From Histomonas meleagridis (Eukaryota; Parabasalia; Tritrichomonadida; Dientamoebidae), in assembly GCA_020186115.1 (NCBI GenBank), contig WSYJ01000169.1, positions 124,001 to 188,000 on the forward strand: DNA of 64,000 bases, given 5' to 3'. Shown here one piece after another: positions 20,227 through 29,844 of this stretch (positions within the stretch are counted from its first letter, which is position 1; each line of letters begins with the position of its first letter). Below the pieces are notes generated by a model that was not told the DNA's origin, did no database searches, and saw only the letters and a program-made list of their open reading frames with translations. The translations under genes were made by a program, and so were the position numbers.

Positions 20227-21680
20227 AAATAGTTAAATTACTTCTTGAACAAGAAGGAATTGATATTGATGCTAAAGATATTTATTTGTTTTATATAGAA
20301 TTTATTTTAATATTTTGATATTTCAAAATAATATTTGGAAATTATTTAAATTATTTGGAACAGCACTTATTTTGGCATCTAGAGAAGGTCATACAGAAAT
20401 AGTTAAATTACTTCTTGAACAAGAGGGAATTGATGTTAATGAAAAAAGTATTTTTTTGTTTTATTTAAGATTTATTTTTATTGTTTTATATTTCAAAATA
20501 ATATTTGGAAATTATTTGAATCATTTTATACAGCATTTATTAAAGCATCTGAGAATGGTCATACAGAAATAGTTAAATTACTTCTTGAACAAGAGGGAAT
20601 TGATGTTAATGCAAAAAGTATTTTTTTATTTTATTTGAAATTTTTTTTGATAATTTGATATTTCAAAATAAAATTCGGAATTTATTTAAATTATTTGATA
20701 CAGCACTTATGCTTGCATCTTGGAACGGTCGTATAGAAATAGTTAAATTACTTCTTGAGCAAAGAGGAATTGATGTTAATGCTAAAGATATTTATTTGTT
20801 TTATTTAATATTTATCCCAACAATTTTTTATTTCAAAATAATATTTGAAAATTATTTAAATTATTTTGGACAGCACTTATTAGAGCATCTGGGAATGGCC
20901 AAACAGAAATAGTAAAATTACTTCTTGAACAAGAGAGTATTGACATTAATGCTAAAAATGTTTCAATGTTATATCCAAAATTTATTTTAATAATTTAATA
21001 TTTCAAAATAAAATTCGGAATTTATTTAAATTATTTTATACAGCACTTATATGGGCGTCTTATAATGGTCAAACAGAAATTTTTAAATTACTTCTTGAAC
21101 AAAAAGGAATTGATGTTAATGCTGAAGATATTTATTTGTTTTATTTGAAATTTATTTTAATAATATTTTATTTCAAAATAATATTTGGAAATTATTTATT
21201 TTATTTATAACAGCACTTATATGGGCATCTTATAATGGTCAAACAGAAATTGTTAAATTACTTCTTGAACAAAAAGGAATTGATGTTAATGCTAAAAATA
21301 TTTATTTGTTTTATTTAAAATTTATTTTAATAATTTAATATGTCAAAATAATATTTGGAAATTATTTATTTTATTTATAACAGCACTTATATGGGCATCT
21401 TCTGAAGGTCATACAGAAATAGTTAAATTACTTCTTGAACAAGAAGGAATTGATATTAATGCTAAAGATATTTATTTGTTTTATTTGATATTTATTTTAA
21501 TAATTTAATATTTCAAAATAATATTTGGAAATTGTTCAAATTTTTTAGAACAGCACTTATGATAGCATCTTCTGAAGGTCATACAGAAATAGTTAAATTA
21601 CTTCTTGAACAAGAAGGAATTGATATTAATGCTAAAGATATTTATTTGTTTTATATAGAATTTATTTTAAAATTTCAAAG
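20020..21680 (+). repeat. Ten ankyrin cassettes at an exact 170-bp period
   Basis: Modules begin with T/S-A-L/F codons at 20020, 20190, 20360, 20530, 20700, 20870, 21040, 21210, 21380 and 21550: nine consecutive intervals of exactly 170 bp. Each module is 31 codons (TALxxASxxGHTEIVKLLL, then EQEGIDINAKDI) without a stop or frameshift in any of the ten. Each is followed by 77 nt of AT-rich spacer. The spacer starts like TATTTGTTTTATTT and ends with a conserved TTGGAAATTATTTAAATTAT block before ACAGCACTT. Since 170 is not a multiple of 3, successive modules lie in successive frames, so no simple ORF covers them. The upstream gene reads into module 1 through a 171-bp interval, which is in frame. 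Confidence 0.85.
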
Positions 21681-21689
21681 TGGTATATA

Positions 21690-22181
21690 AAAATTATTCG
21701 AATAATTGAATGAAGTGAACATGGGCACAATTTTGTAATTCATTGACTAATTGTTATATTCAAAGGTTTTGTGGTAATATCAAAAAAGCCATATAGTACA
21801 CATCGAAGACCTACATTTTTGAGGATATTTTATTTAATACAAATTCTTTGCATATATGTAATAATTCTAAAAGTGTAACTTACTTTCGTAATATCACTAA
21901 AATTTATATTGTTGCTTAATTCATTGTGATTTACATTAATGTGACTTGAAATTTCTGACAGTACAATATCCTAAGTTTTCTTTGTAACTCATGATTTTGG
22001 AATACGTATATGTATTTTATTGATAAACTCAGAATAGCTTTGGGATTAATCACACACAATTTTTTTGGCCAAAACAACTTGATTGATAACTTTTTGAATC
22101 TATTTTGATCCTATCAAATATAAATTTCTCAAAAAGTGGATATGTTTAAAACGTTCGAATTTCTTCTTCAACACTTTTGCA
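21690..22181. other. Intergenic gap after the ankyrin array
   Basis: About 490 nt between the last cassette and the POC1-like gene. No supported ORF; the promoter of the next gene is at its 3' end. Confidence 0.5.
22171..22178 (+). promoter_or_regulatory. Inr of POC1-like gene
   Basis: ACACTTTT with A+1 at 22173, only 9 nt before the ATG. AACGTT at 22150 lies about 23 nt upstream of +1. Confidence 0.5.
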
Positions 22182-23408
22182 ATGAAACCAAAAATTTTAA
22201 AAGCATTTAACGTAAGGAATGGAGAACTAACTTGTGCCATTCCATTCACAAATAGGTATATAGCTGGAGGAACCACTGGTAAGAGCATTATTTTATTTCC
22301 ACTTAACAAACAAGATACATGCCAAAGACTTGTTGGACATCATGATACTATTACATGTATTGATGCATCAAATTCACAAAGTCTTATTATTACTGGAAGC
22401 AAAGATGAAGAAATCCGTTTTTGGAAAGTTATTGATAATAATGATTCATGTATAAAAAAATTATCTCCACATTTCGGTTCCATAAAATCTCTATCTATTA
22501 CACAAGATGCTGATCAGGTTCTCATTTTAGGTGGATCATCTTCTCTTTCTCTTTTTGATATAAATACTCAACAAATAATACAAAAATTTCCAATCACAGA
22601 TAAAGAGCTTAGTTCAACGGCTATTAGCTTATATAGTTCTTTAGTTGCCACAGGTTCAATTGATGGAAAGTGCCGACTTTATGATATTCGAAGTTGTAAT
22701 ATTCTTCATACTTTTGATACATATTCTAATATTCTTTCCCTTTCCTTCTCAGGCGGTGGTGATAACCTCGCTGCTGGAACTTCAAATGGCTCACTTTTCT
22801 TATGCGAATCTAAATTTGGAAGTATCCTTCATTCATCGAAAATACATAGCGACTCCATCAATTCTGTTGCCATACAGCCAAATGGCAATATAATTGTCAC
22901 CGGGTCGTCTGATAATTCTGTAATTATTACTGATACAAATAACTTCGAGTCTATATTTACTCTCTCAGCACATGAGAAAGATGTTATAGATGTTAAGTTT
23001 TCGAGTGATGGTAAATATTTTACAACTTGTGGAAGAGACCGCAAAGTGATTTATTGGTTATCACCAGATCTTTCTGTTTCGCCAGAAGAAGAGGAAATTA
23101 GTACAGAGGAACCAAGTTTGGATTTTCAGGAGCCAAAAGTAGGAAAAATTAGCCATGAAAACACATTTTTATCCCAAGATTCTGTTTTTCGAAATACTCA
23201 AACAAAAACGAAAAAACGCAAAAAACCAAAGCGAAATTGCTTGGTTAGAGTTGTAAAATGCGAGGAAAGAGTCAATGATCCTTATCAAAATTTCCTTTCA
23301 GATATAGCAAATGAACTGGATAAACTTTCTGTTAGACTAGGCAAGATTACAAAGCGCGTAAAACACAACGATGAAAGAATCAAAATGATTGAATTGAAAT
23401 CAAAATAA
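22182..23408 (+). CDS. WD40 protein, POC1-like (centriole/basal body)
   Basis: A 408-residue protein. About seven WD40 blades occupy residues 10-290; the clearest are GHHDTITCIDAS ... ITGSKDEEIRFW, then SVAIQPNGNIIVTGSSDNSVII, and AHEKDVIDVKFSSDGKYF ... CGRDRKVIYW. A basic linker (KTKKRKKPKR) leads to a C-terminal coiled coil (FLSDIANELDKLSVRL...). A seven-blade propeller plus a short C-terminal coiled coil is the layout of POC1, a centriole and basal-body stability protein. That would suit a flagellated trichomonad, but WD40 families are hard to separate by eye, so the assignment is tentative. The start is fixed by the Inr 9 nt upstream. Confidence 0.6.
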   Translation: MKPKILKAFNVRNGELTCAIPFTNRYIAGGTTGKSIILFPLNKQDTCQRLVGHHDTITCIDASNSQSLIITGSKDEEIRFWKVIDNNDSCIKKLSPHFGSIKSLSITQDADQVLILGGSSSLSLFDINTQQIIQKFPITDKELSSTAISLYSSLVATGSIDGKCRLYDIRSCNILHTFDTYSNILSLSFSGGGDNLAAGTSNGSLFLCESKFGSILHSSKIHSDSINSVAIQPNGNIIVTGSSDNSVIITDTNNFESIFTLSAHEKDVIDVKFSSDGKYFTTCGRDRKVIYWLSPDLSVSPEEEEISTEEPSLDFQEPKVGKISHENTFLSQDSVFRNTQTKTKKRKKPKRNCLVRVVKCEERVNDPYQNFLSDIANELDKLSVRLGKITKRVKHNDERIKMIELKSK

Positions 23409-23726
23409 TAATAATTTTTTTTAAGTGAACTATTTTAAATTTCCAAACATACACTGCGCTTGTACATTATGAAGCCATTGGTCTCTTCATGTAGTTTGAC
23501 TTTTTTCATTTTGTTGAAATTAACTTATGAATTATGTTTTTGTACAAAACTAAAATCACATAGAAATATCGTATCACATTGCAAGGGTTACTTTGAATTT
23601 AAAATCTCGCCCACGTAACACGCCTTACATCATTTTTGGGCAAAATTTGGATGGGGTGCCCTAATTTCCCAACTTTTTGAATGCAGATTCAATGTGAACG
23701 ATCAAAATAGCGTGTGAGGATAGAAA
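23409..23726. other. Short intergenic gap
   Basis: About 320 nt with no feature beyond a possible CAACTTTTTG initiator-like site near 23670 ahead of the small downstream ORF. Confidence 0.4.
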
Positions 23727-24008
23727 ATGGTCATTGAAAACATTATGGGAAGGAAAAGATATGGCTGGAGACAAATCAAGGCAATAGTCATCAGTATTGA
23801 TGATGTTACTGTGTATATTCCGCTTGTCGAAGAGAAGATCTTAAAAAAAGATTTGGAAGTTCTCGATGAAGTTCTTAAAGATATTAGGGAAAAAATCAAT
23901 TCTAGAACTAATGTACAAATTCCACAATCACAACCAGAACAACCACATTTTAATCCAGATCGAATGGATGAATCTTACGATAGTGAAGATTTCGATAGAT
24001 TTTTTTAA
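23727..24008 (+). CDS. Small hypothetical protein (93 aa)
   Basis: I do not recognise this protein. It starts MVIENIMGRKRYGWRQIKA. A short beta-like segment (IVISIDDVTVYIPLV) and a charged amphipathic helix (KKDLEVLDEVLKDIREKI) follow. It ends in a disordered acidic tail (MDESYDSEDFDRFF). Codon choice and the clear change to very AT-rich sequence right after the stop support it being real. No membrane segment. Neighbours give no functional hint. Confidence 0.55.
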   Translation: MVIENIMGRKRYGWRQIKAIVISIDDVTVYIPLVEEKILKKDLEVLDEVLKDIREKINSRTNVQIPQSQPEQPHFNPDRMDESYDSEDFDRFF

Positions 24009-25179
24009 GTTGTGTTTAATATAATATGAAAAAATTTATTATGGATACTAAAAATATAATTTTTTAATAAAAAATTAAAAAATGAAAATTTCTCGAAGAT
24101 AGTTTGTTATAAAACAAATTCATTTATATTTAATTTTCAACATATTATGTTATCACCAAATTGAAAAAATATTCGAAAAAAAAAACATAAAAATATATCT
24201 GATCATTTTTATTGAAATATAAAAATAAAAATTCATTATTTTTTAAAATATAATCCGATGACATAAAAGAATTTGATTGTGTTGGTTATTATGTTTTAAT
24301 TTTTATTATTTATTGCAAAAAATGAATATTTTGGAAATTACAGCACTTTTACGATTATAAAATATTTTTATTTTTATATTTCAATAAAATTTATTGGTAT
24401 AATTTTTAAAACAACGATTCTAAGTTATGCTAAAAATAAATATCTAAAATAAACCAGGTCACCACTTTATATAATTTTATTCATCAATTTTTAAAAAAAT
24501 GGGAGAAAAAAATGAAAAATTTGAATGAATTTTTTTTTCCTGGTGGGTTTCAGGTCCTAAAATCAATACAATATAAAATATATCATAAATTAATCATGAA
24601 TGACTGGAAAAAATAAATTTTTTAAAAAAATCGATTAAAAAATATATCATGAGTTTATAAAATTTTATGATCTAAAATATAAATTATTGCATAGTTCATG
24701 GAATGCTTACATATGGAATGAAAAAAGAAGAAAAAAAATCTGTTTTTTGGGAGTTGAAGTACCTCTAGTATATAAAAAAAAATTATTCATGAAGTAATTA
24801 TAACGATGTCAAAATATGTAAATATCGATAAAATATTTGGGATTTACATAAAAAAATTTTAAAAAATTCTTGTGCTTGAATTTTTTGTAATTACACTAAA
24901 ATTTGTTAATTTACTAAGCAATGATGTCATTATGCAAAAAAATGTGAAAAATTTTTATATGTGCATTTCTTTAACAAATGTTCTTATTAACTTAATTGAG
25001 ATAAAAACTGAACAACGACGTTACTAGCTCAAATGAGAGGGAGAATATAATTAGTAAACAATACATTGGCTATTTAGTAAATTAAAACTGTTTTGATCAT
25101 TTCACATCACATATCATTCCATTTGATAGTTGGTCAAACAAAGTTAATCAAAATTTCACATAGTTAAGTATTATTCGCA
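24009..25179. other. Long AT-rich intergenic desert
   Basis: About 1.17 kb of very AT-rich sequence with no ORF of note. It is dominated by A/T runs and short degenerate repeats. No Inr-like site was found immediately before the proteasome gene. Confidence 0.5.
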
Positions 25180-25833
25180 ATGTTTGGGCCCGATTCATCA
25201 ATGACTGAGCATACAGGAACAACAATCTTAGCAATCCAATGTACTGATGGAGTTGTTATGGCAGCTGATTCACGTTCAACTATGGGACAATATGTTTCTT
25301 CACGCGCTTCTAACAAAATTACACCACTTTCACCAACAGTATACATTGCCAGAACCGGAACTACAGCTCACACTCAAACACTTGGTAAGTATGCAAAATA
25401 TGCATTAAATATAGTTAAAATGAACACAGAAAGAGATGTTAATCATCAAGTTTCTATTGCCGCTCATCACCTCTCAAGGTTAATTCAAAATAACAAAGAA
25501 ATGCTTAGTGCAGGATTTATTTGTGCTGGATGTGATTCTGATGGTCCTGCAGTTTGGGAAATTTCTGTTAGTGGAATGGCTTTGAAGCGTAAATTTGCTG
25601 CTAACGGTAGTGGTAGCGCATACATTACAGCTTATTGCGATGATAATTGTCAAGAAGATTTCACAATGGAACAAGCAACAGAATTTGCAATTTCGGCCGT
25701 CAACAATGCAATCGTCCGTGATGGAGCCTCTGGCGGATTCATCAATGTTGTTCAAATCAATTCAGAAGGTGCAAAAAGATTACTTGTTATGCCGAAAGAC
25801 CAACCATTTGATTACAGGATAGTTAAAACATAA
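25180..25833 (+). CDS. 20S proteasome subunit beta-1 (PSMB6/Pre3 type)
   Basis: A 217-residue N-terminal-nucleophile hydrolase. A 13-residue propeptide ends in HTG, and cleavage before T14 would expose the catalytic threonine (TTILAIQ). Other catalytic-core residues fit: D in AADSRST, K in SNKITP, and the DGASGG loop. The sequence GTTAHTQTLGKYAKYAL and FAANGSGSAYI match active beta subunits. The TTI start and DGASGG are closest to beta-1 (caspase-like), though beta assignment by eye is not certain. It is isolated between two long non-coding gaps. Confidence 0.88.
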   Translation: MFGPDSSMTEHTGTTILAIQCTDGVVMAADSRSTMGQYVSSRASNKITPLSPTVYIARTGTTAHTQTLGKYAKYALNIVKMNTERDVNHQVSIAAHHLSRLIQNNKEMLSAGFICAGCDSDGPAVWEISVSGMALKRKFAANGSGSAYITAYCDDNCQEDFTMEQATEFAISAVNNAIVRDGASGGFINVVQINSEGAKRLLVMPKDQPFDYRIVKT

Positions 25834-26795
25834 AAATTTTCAGTAAATCATTTTTTGGCATAATATTTATGCTAATTTTTAAAATTTTTGAAATATCTGA
25901 TTTCAATTTTATGATTTTTACCCAATAAACTTAAATAAAAGTTAATAGTGCAAATCAATTGTAAGCACTGGGACTCAAATTAAATAATCAATTGATACTT
26001 AAGAGACATATCCAGATTGGATAATAATCTTTATATACTTTAAGATTTTCTTTTTCTAAGACAAACAAACAACTGAAGTATTTAAACCAATTCCATTTGT
26101 TTATGAAAAACTTTATTACTTCATAAAGACATGTTTTAATAATTTTTGATGAACTCCAAAATTTAAGGTTAAATTTCAATGAAAAACAAATTTATCATTG
26201 ATATTACATTTTCCGTGTATATTATTTGATAAATGAAGCAAATTCCCACGTGATACAGGCCTTTATGTTCATAAAGTGATATAAACGATAGATTGCATTT
26301 TTTGTTGTCACTTTTTCCAATATGAAAAGTGTTGTTTGTTGTCTTTTGTGATCCAAATGATTATATTCCTCACATGAAATTTTGTATTTCTATGACATTC
26401 ATTGATTAATAGATTCTAAATTTCATCAAAATAATAATGTTAACTATTTTCGACAACATTATTTTTATATGACAAAGGAAGCTGAGACAGATGTTTTTGA
26501 GCATAATCCCAATAAAGAGCGCATATGTATTTACGAGTTTTAACAAGTAACCCATCATCATGAAAATGTATTTTAATGATCCGTAAGGTTTTCATTGTTA
26601 TACTCAAAGATATGTCTGTTAGCCACCAATATTTCTTGATTCATGATTAGATAGTTCTCTTTTATAGCAATTTTTAATTCATTTTCATGTTATTGTGGCC
26701 GAGCAAAGACAAAAGTGACAGATAAATCAGATGATTTTTTGTGATCATAAAAAAGAATAAATATACAAAAATTAAAATTCTCTTCAATGTGTGTT
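25834..26795. other. Long convergent intergenic region
   Basis: About 960 nt between convergent genes. No protein gene is supported. An isolated Inr-like TCACTTTTT at 26308-26316 is followed by an ATG at 26322 opening only nine codons, and forms an inverted repeat with AAAAGTG. Confidence 0.45.
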
Positions 26796-27224
26796 TTAGT
26801 TGTAGTGTGCTCCACCAGCCTTGAAGAGACGAGCGTTGATTTCATCTTCGTCTAATTCGTCAAGGGAATCTGCATCGAATGAAATTGAGATTTGGTTGAT
26901 GACCTTTTCAACATCACCTCTATGGATGTTCATCTTGGCCTTGATGTTCATGCGTGTGCCTTTGGCGATGTATTTGATGAAGACGAATTTGGAACGAACG
27001 GACATATCATCACCAGTTGTAACACGGAGGTAACCATAGCCGATGAACTTGTCATCGATGTTAGACTTGAGTTCTTGGAAACCACCTTCACCCTTGCCAA
27101 CAAGAGTCCAAACTGTTTGGTTAGTTCCTTCTTTGTATGTGATAAGCATCCAGTTGATTGGGGATTTGTCACTGCGGACTTCTTCGTAGGCTTGAAGGAT
27201 TTCTGGATCAGAGCAATCAGACAT
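26796..27224 (-). CDS. Coactosin-like actin-binding protein (ADF-H domain)
   Basis: A 142-residue single ADF-homology domain protein. Start MSDCSDPEILQAYEEVRSD is at 27224; a longer reading begins at a TTG and is rejected, because an almost perfect Inr sits 11 nt upstream of this ATG. Family landmarks are INWMLITYKEG, YGYLRVTTGDDMSVRSKFVFI and the C-terminal LFKAGGAHYN, which closely matches coactosin (KAGGANYD). Length equals that of human coactosin (142). Members bind F-actin and do not sever it. GC content and codon use are higher than in neighbours, suggesting strong expression. Confidence 0.9.
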   Translation of the reverse strand: MSDCSDPEILQAYEEVRSDKSPINWMLITYKEGTNQTVWTLVGKGEGGFQELKSNIDDKFIGYGYLRVTTGDDMSVRSKFVFIKYIAKGTRMNIKAKMNIHRGDVEKVINQISISFDADSLDELDEDEINARLFKAGGAHYN

Positions 27225-27238
27225 GATTGAAAAGTGAA
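27225..27238 (-). promoter_or_regulatory. Near-perfect Inr of coactosin gene
   Basis: On the minus strand TTCACTTTTCAATC directly precedes ATG and matches the extended trichomonad Inr TCAYTWYTCATTA at most positions. A+1 at 27235, leader 11 nt. Confidence 0.75.
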
Positions 27239-27782
27239 CTGTTCGACCGGCTTTGCGGTTTTGATAACACTGAACGGACAAATGATATTGGACAATTGTG
27301 TACTATGTTCTGTCAACTTCTGAAAAAGTGGAATCACGATACACAAAAGTTGTGTAAACTATTGAAGTGGAAGTAAAGTTACTAAAATAAAAAAGAACCA
27401 TTTATTGAGCGAAGATTATTATCATTTTATGATTATGAGGAAAATTAAGGAAGAAATATGTTCAATGAATATTTCAAAACCCATTTTATTAAAAAATTAA
27501 TTGATATGTTCGTTTTTTTGGAATTTTAGATCGAAAAAGAAGAATTATTCACCTTGTCAATTGTCTTTTCTATCAATATTTTGTGCCATGTCTAATTTTG
27601 AATGCTTTTTATATTATTTATTTCGTTTTTTCTTTTCGTTTTTTTCCCTGTTAAAAATTAAAATAAGCTTTTTATTCATGAGAATTATTTCAAGAAATTC
27701 ATTTTATTAATGTCAAAAATATAAAAAGATGTTAAAATTAAACATTTTCATAATAACAACGATTTGTTAAAGTTATTAAAAT
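27239..27782. other. Intergenic gap
   Basis: About 540 nt separating two minus-strand genes. AT-rich; contains only short ORFs without family features. Confidence 0.45.
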
Positions 27783-28622
27783 TTACTGAGTAACTGGTGT
27801 TTCAATCTGAATTGGAGCTTCTATTGGTTGCTTACCTCCATAAGACCTAATAAACAATAAAGGAACTAATCCTTGAATTAATCCGACAAAGAGAATGCTG
27901 TATGTTTGCCCTGTTTTAGGTTTTGTTTGTATACCGGACTGTGAATTAAGAGTCTTTATTGTCCAATAAAAAGCTGCTACGACCGAATATGCTGTTATTA
28001 TGTAAAGAACAACTTTATTCCAACAAAACAAGGTACAGAGGGAGATGTGAACAGAAACAGAGCAGAGATCTGCAAAAAGCGAGAAAATTGTGAAAGTTCC
28101 TTGGAATCCAACAATGTAAAATAGGAATTTTGATAAAACAACTTGAAGTACAACAATAATAAAGAACTTACAGAAGGTGTATGTAACGCGCTCAAACGAG
28201 AATGTATCTTGAATAATATTTGCCAATGAAATTATAAGAATGAAAAAGAAAGCAAAAACAAGTGGTGTATATAGATCTGGTGCATTAGGGTTAGAAGTTG
28301 GAGTAGCTTGTCCTCCTTCATGCCCAGAACGACTCCAGTTTTTAACAATAAATGGGCATAGAAGTGATTTCAACTTTTGAAGAACTGATTTCGTGTTTAC
28401 AGCAAATAACGGACGTATTTTAGATTGTGTTTGTGCAATATTTTCTCTCATTTCTTTTCCATACTTTCCAATTTCAGAATTGATAATTGCAGCTGCTGGA
28501 TTTTGTGCCATACTTAAGTAGTTTTGAGGGTTAAGAAGTGTAAAATTACCAAGTTCGGATGGAGGGCTTTGTGGTTCGGATGAATTAGGATCATTGTCAT
28601 ATTGCTCTGGATCAGATATCAT
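27783..28622 (-). CDS. YIF1-family Golgi/ER membrane protein (Yip1-interacting factor)
   Basis: 279 residues from the ATG at 28622 (MISDPEQYDND); the longer TTG reading contains the Inr and is rejected. A soluble N-terminal half holds the YIF1 signature: YGKEMRENI, FAVNTKSVLQKL, PFIVKNWSR, then NPNAPDLYTPLVFAF, which opens the first of about five transmembrane helices. YIF1 pairs with YIP1 and Rab GTPases in ER-Golgi transport. The hydrophobic segments cover about residues 115-255, with a short polar tail. Confidence 0.85.
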   Translation of the reverse strand: MISDPEQYDNDPNSSEPQSPPSELGNFTLLNPQNYLSMAQNPAAAIINSEIGKYGKEMRENIAQTQSKIRPLFAVNTKSVLQKLKSLLCPFIVKNWSRSGHEGGQATPTSNPNAPDLYTPLVFAFFFILIISLANIIQDTFSFERVTYTFCKFFIIVVLQVVLSKFLFYIVGFQGTFTIFSLFADLCSVSVHISLCTLFCWNKVVLYIITAYSVVAAFYWTIKTLNSQSGIQTKPKTGQTYSILFVGLIQGLVPLLFIRSYGGKQPIEAPIQIETPVTQ

Positions 28623-28640
28623 TGGTAATTTTGGGCTGTT

Positions 28641-28654
28641 GATGAAAAGTGGCA
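28641..28654 (-). promoter_or_regulatory. Inr of YIF1 gene
   Basis: Minus strand TGCCACTTTTCATC, close to the extended Inr TCAYTWYTCATTA. A+1 at 28650, 28 nt before the ATG at 28622. It decides the start of the gene. Confidence 0.7.
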
Positions 28655-28983
28655 ATGAAATGTTACATAAAAAACTTTTTCATCAAATCAACCACATCTT
28701 ATCCAATGATATCAATTTTATTAACGAATTAAAATTCTTGCAATAAATCAATAAAAGAAATTTGTTTTGATTTTTACTTAAAAGTGAATTCTATTTTAAA
28801 ATTAATTATTAATCATAATTTTTTATCATAAAATTCACCTTAAAAAAACTCTATAGTATTTGCACCCAATTCCTAAAAAGTCAATATCTCTGTTTTAGAA
28901 TGTACTTAGTTGGAAGACAGGGATTTTGATTTAAGATTTCGTAAACGGCCGTTTTCATATTTCGGTTTCTGATCGGATTATTT
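28655..28983. other. Divergent promoter region YIF1/APH-1
   Basis: About 330 nt between divergent genes. The YIF1 Inr is clear; no matching Inr was found for the APH-1 gene. A CGGCCG palindrome lies near 28946. Confidence 0.45.
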
Positions 28984-29664
28984 ATGGATACAACTTCAGT
29001 AAACGTTGGTTGTGGGCTAATCGCTACAGCACCTGTTGTTGCTGTTCATTGCGTCCTTATCTCGAAATATCGGTTTATTTTAATTGGTTGGTTTTCATCA
29101 TTTATTTCTACAATTCTTCTGATTTTTTGTTCTTTATCAGCACTGTTTACAAATAACCCGTGGTATATCTTATTGTTTTCAATTCCTATTGACAATATTG
29201 GGAAACCAATTCTGAAGTATTTTGGATATAAACAACAATTTTTAGCTTCACCAAATGATCACTCATCTCTAGGACTAGCAATGGGAATGGGATATGCATT
29301 AGCGCATGTTCTTATATTATATCTTCCAATGGTTTTCAACCAACCATTTTCTTTAGAGTTTGATGTTGATCATCCAAAATATCTTCCTAATTCTCTCGAC
29401 TTAGCACTTTCCAATCATGCTATGTCAATCTTTCATATGGCTACAGGTATTTTATATTTCAGATTTTCAGAATGGAACATCTTCTTAATGTACGGCATTT
29501 GCACTGTTGCACAGTTTGTCATTGCCGCAGTGACACAAATCAGAATTCTTTGGCTTAAGTTTATTCTTTTATTTGGAGCTAGTTACGGTTTATTCTTTTT
29601 CGCCATTTATTCACTCAGATCAATGAAATATACAAAACTTGAAGAAAAAGATCACGATGAATAA
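28984..29664 (+). CDS. APH-1-like gamma-secretase subunit
   Basis: A 226-residue polytopic membrane protein with about seven hydrophobic segments and a charged C-terminal tail (KLEEKDHDE). APH-1 features seen: the N-terminal GCGLIATAPVVAVH segment, the GLAMGMGYALAHVL helix (small-residue pattern like the GxxxG helix of APH-1), a large lumenal loop, and two intramembrane-type histidines in NHAMSIFHMATGI. APH-1 stabilises the presenilin/nicastrin complex that cleaves type I membrane proteins. No other gamma-secretase subunit is in this window. Confidence 0.72.
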   Translation: MDTTSVNVGCGLIATAPVVAVHCVLISKYRFILIGWFSSFISTILLIFCSLSALFTNNPWYILLFSIPIDNIGKPILKYFGYKQQFLASPNDHSSLGLAMGMGYALAHVLILYLPMVFNQPFSLEFDVDHPKYLPNSLDLALSNHAMSIFHMATGILYFRFSEWNIFLMYGICTVAQFVIAAVTQIRILWLKFILLFGASYGLFFFAIYSLRSMKYTKLEEKDHDE

Positions 29665-29844
29665 TTATAAATAAATTTATTTTTGTTTAATTTTTTTAAA
29701 TTATCAAATTACTTCATAAATCAAAAAGTATTTCCAATACCAAAGACATTTACTTTTATTATTTTGCTTTGTAAATTTAGTGTTTTAAGATAAAAATCGG
29801 AAATTGCTCTGATTATTTAGTTGATAAAAACAAAATTTAATGTA

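Noticed and set aside
20020-21680. GT-AG introns between the ankyrin cassettes
   Set aside because: The only constant GT (in TTTGTTTT) and the constant ACAG before CACTT give 76 nt, which breaks the frame. A 71-nt GT-AG reading works only for unit 10 and the AG is not conserved in the others. No ACTAACACACAG motif occurs.
20020-21680. CRISPR-like or satellite array because of the exact period
   Set aside because: The repeated part is a protein-coding ankyrin module with codon-level variation, and the spacers are similar to each other, not unique.
27225-27281. Longer N-terminus for coactosin starting at TTG 27281
   Set aside because: The near-perfect Inr lies inside it, and coactosin homology and length fit the ATG at 27224.
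28623-28655. Longer N-terminus for YIF1 starting at TTG 28655
   Set aside because: This stretch contains the Inr, and the first ATG is at 28622.
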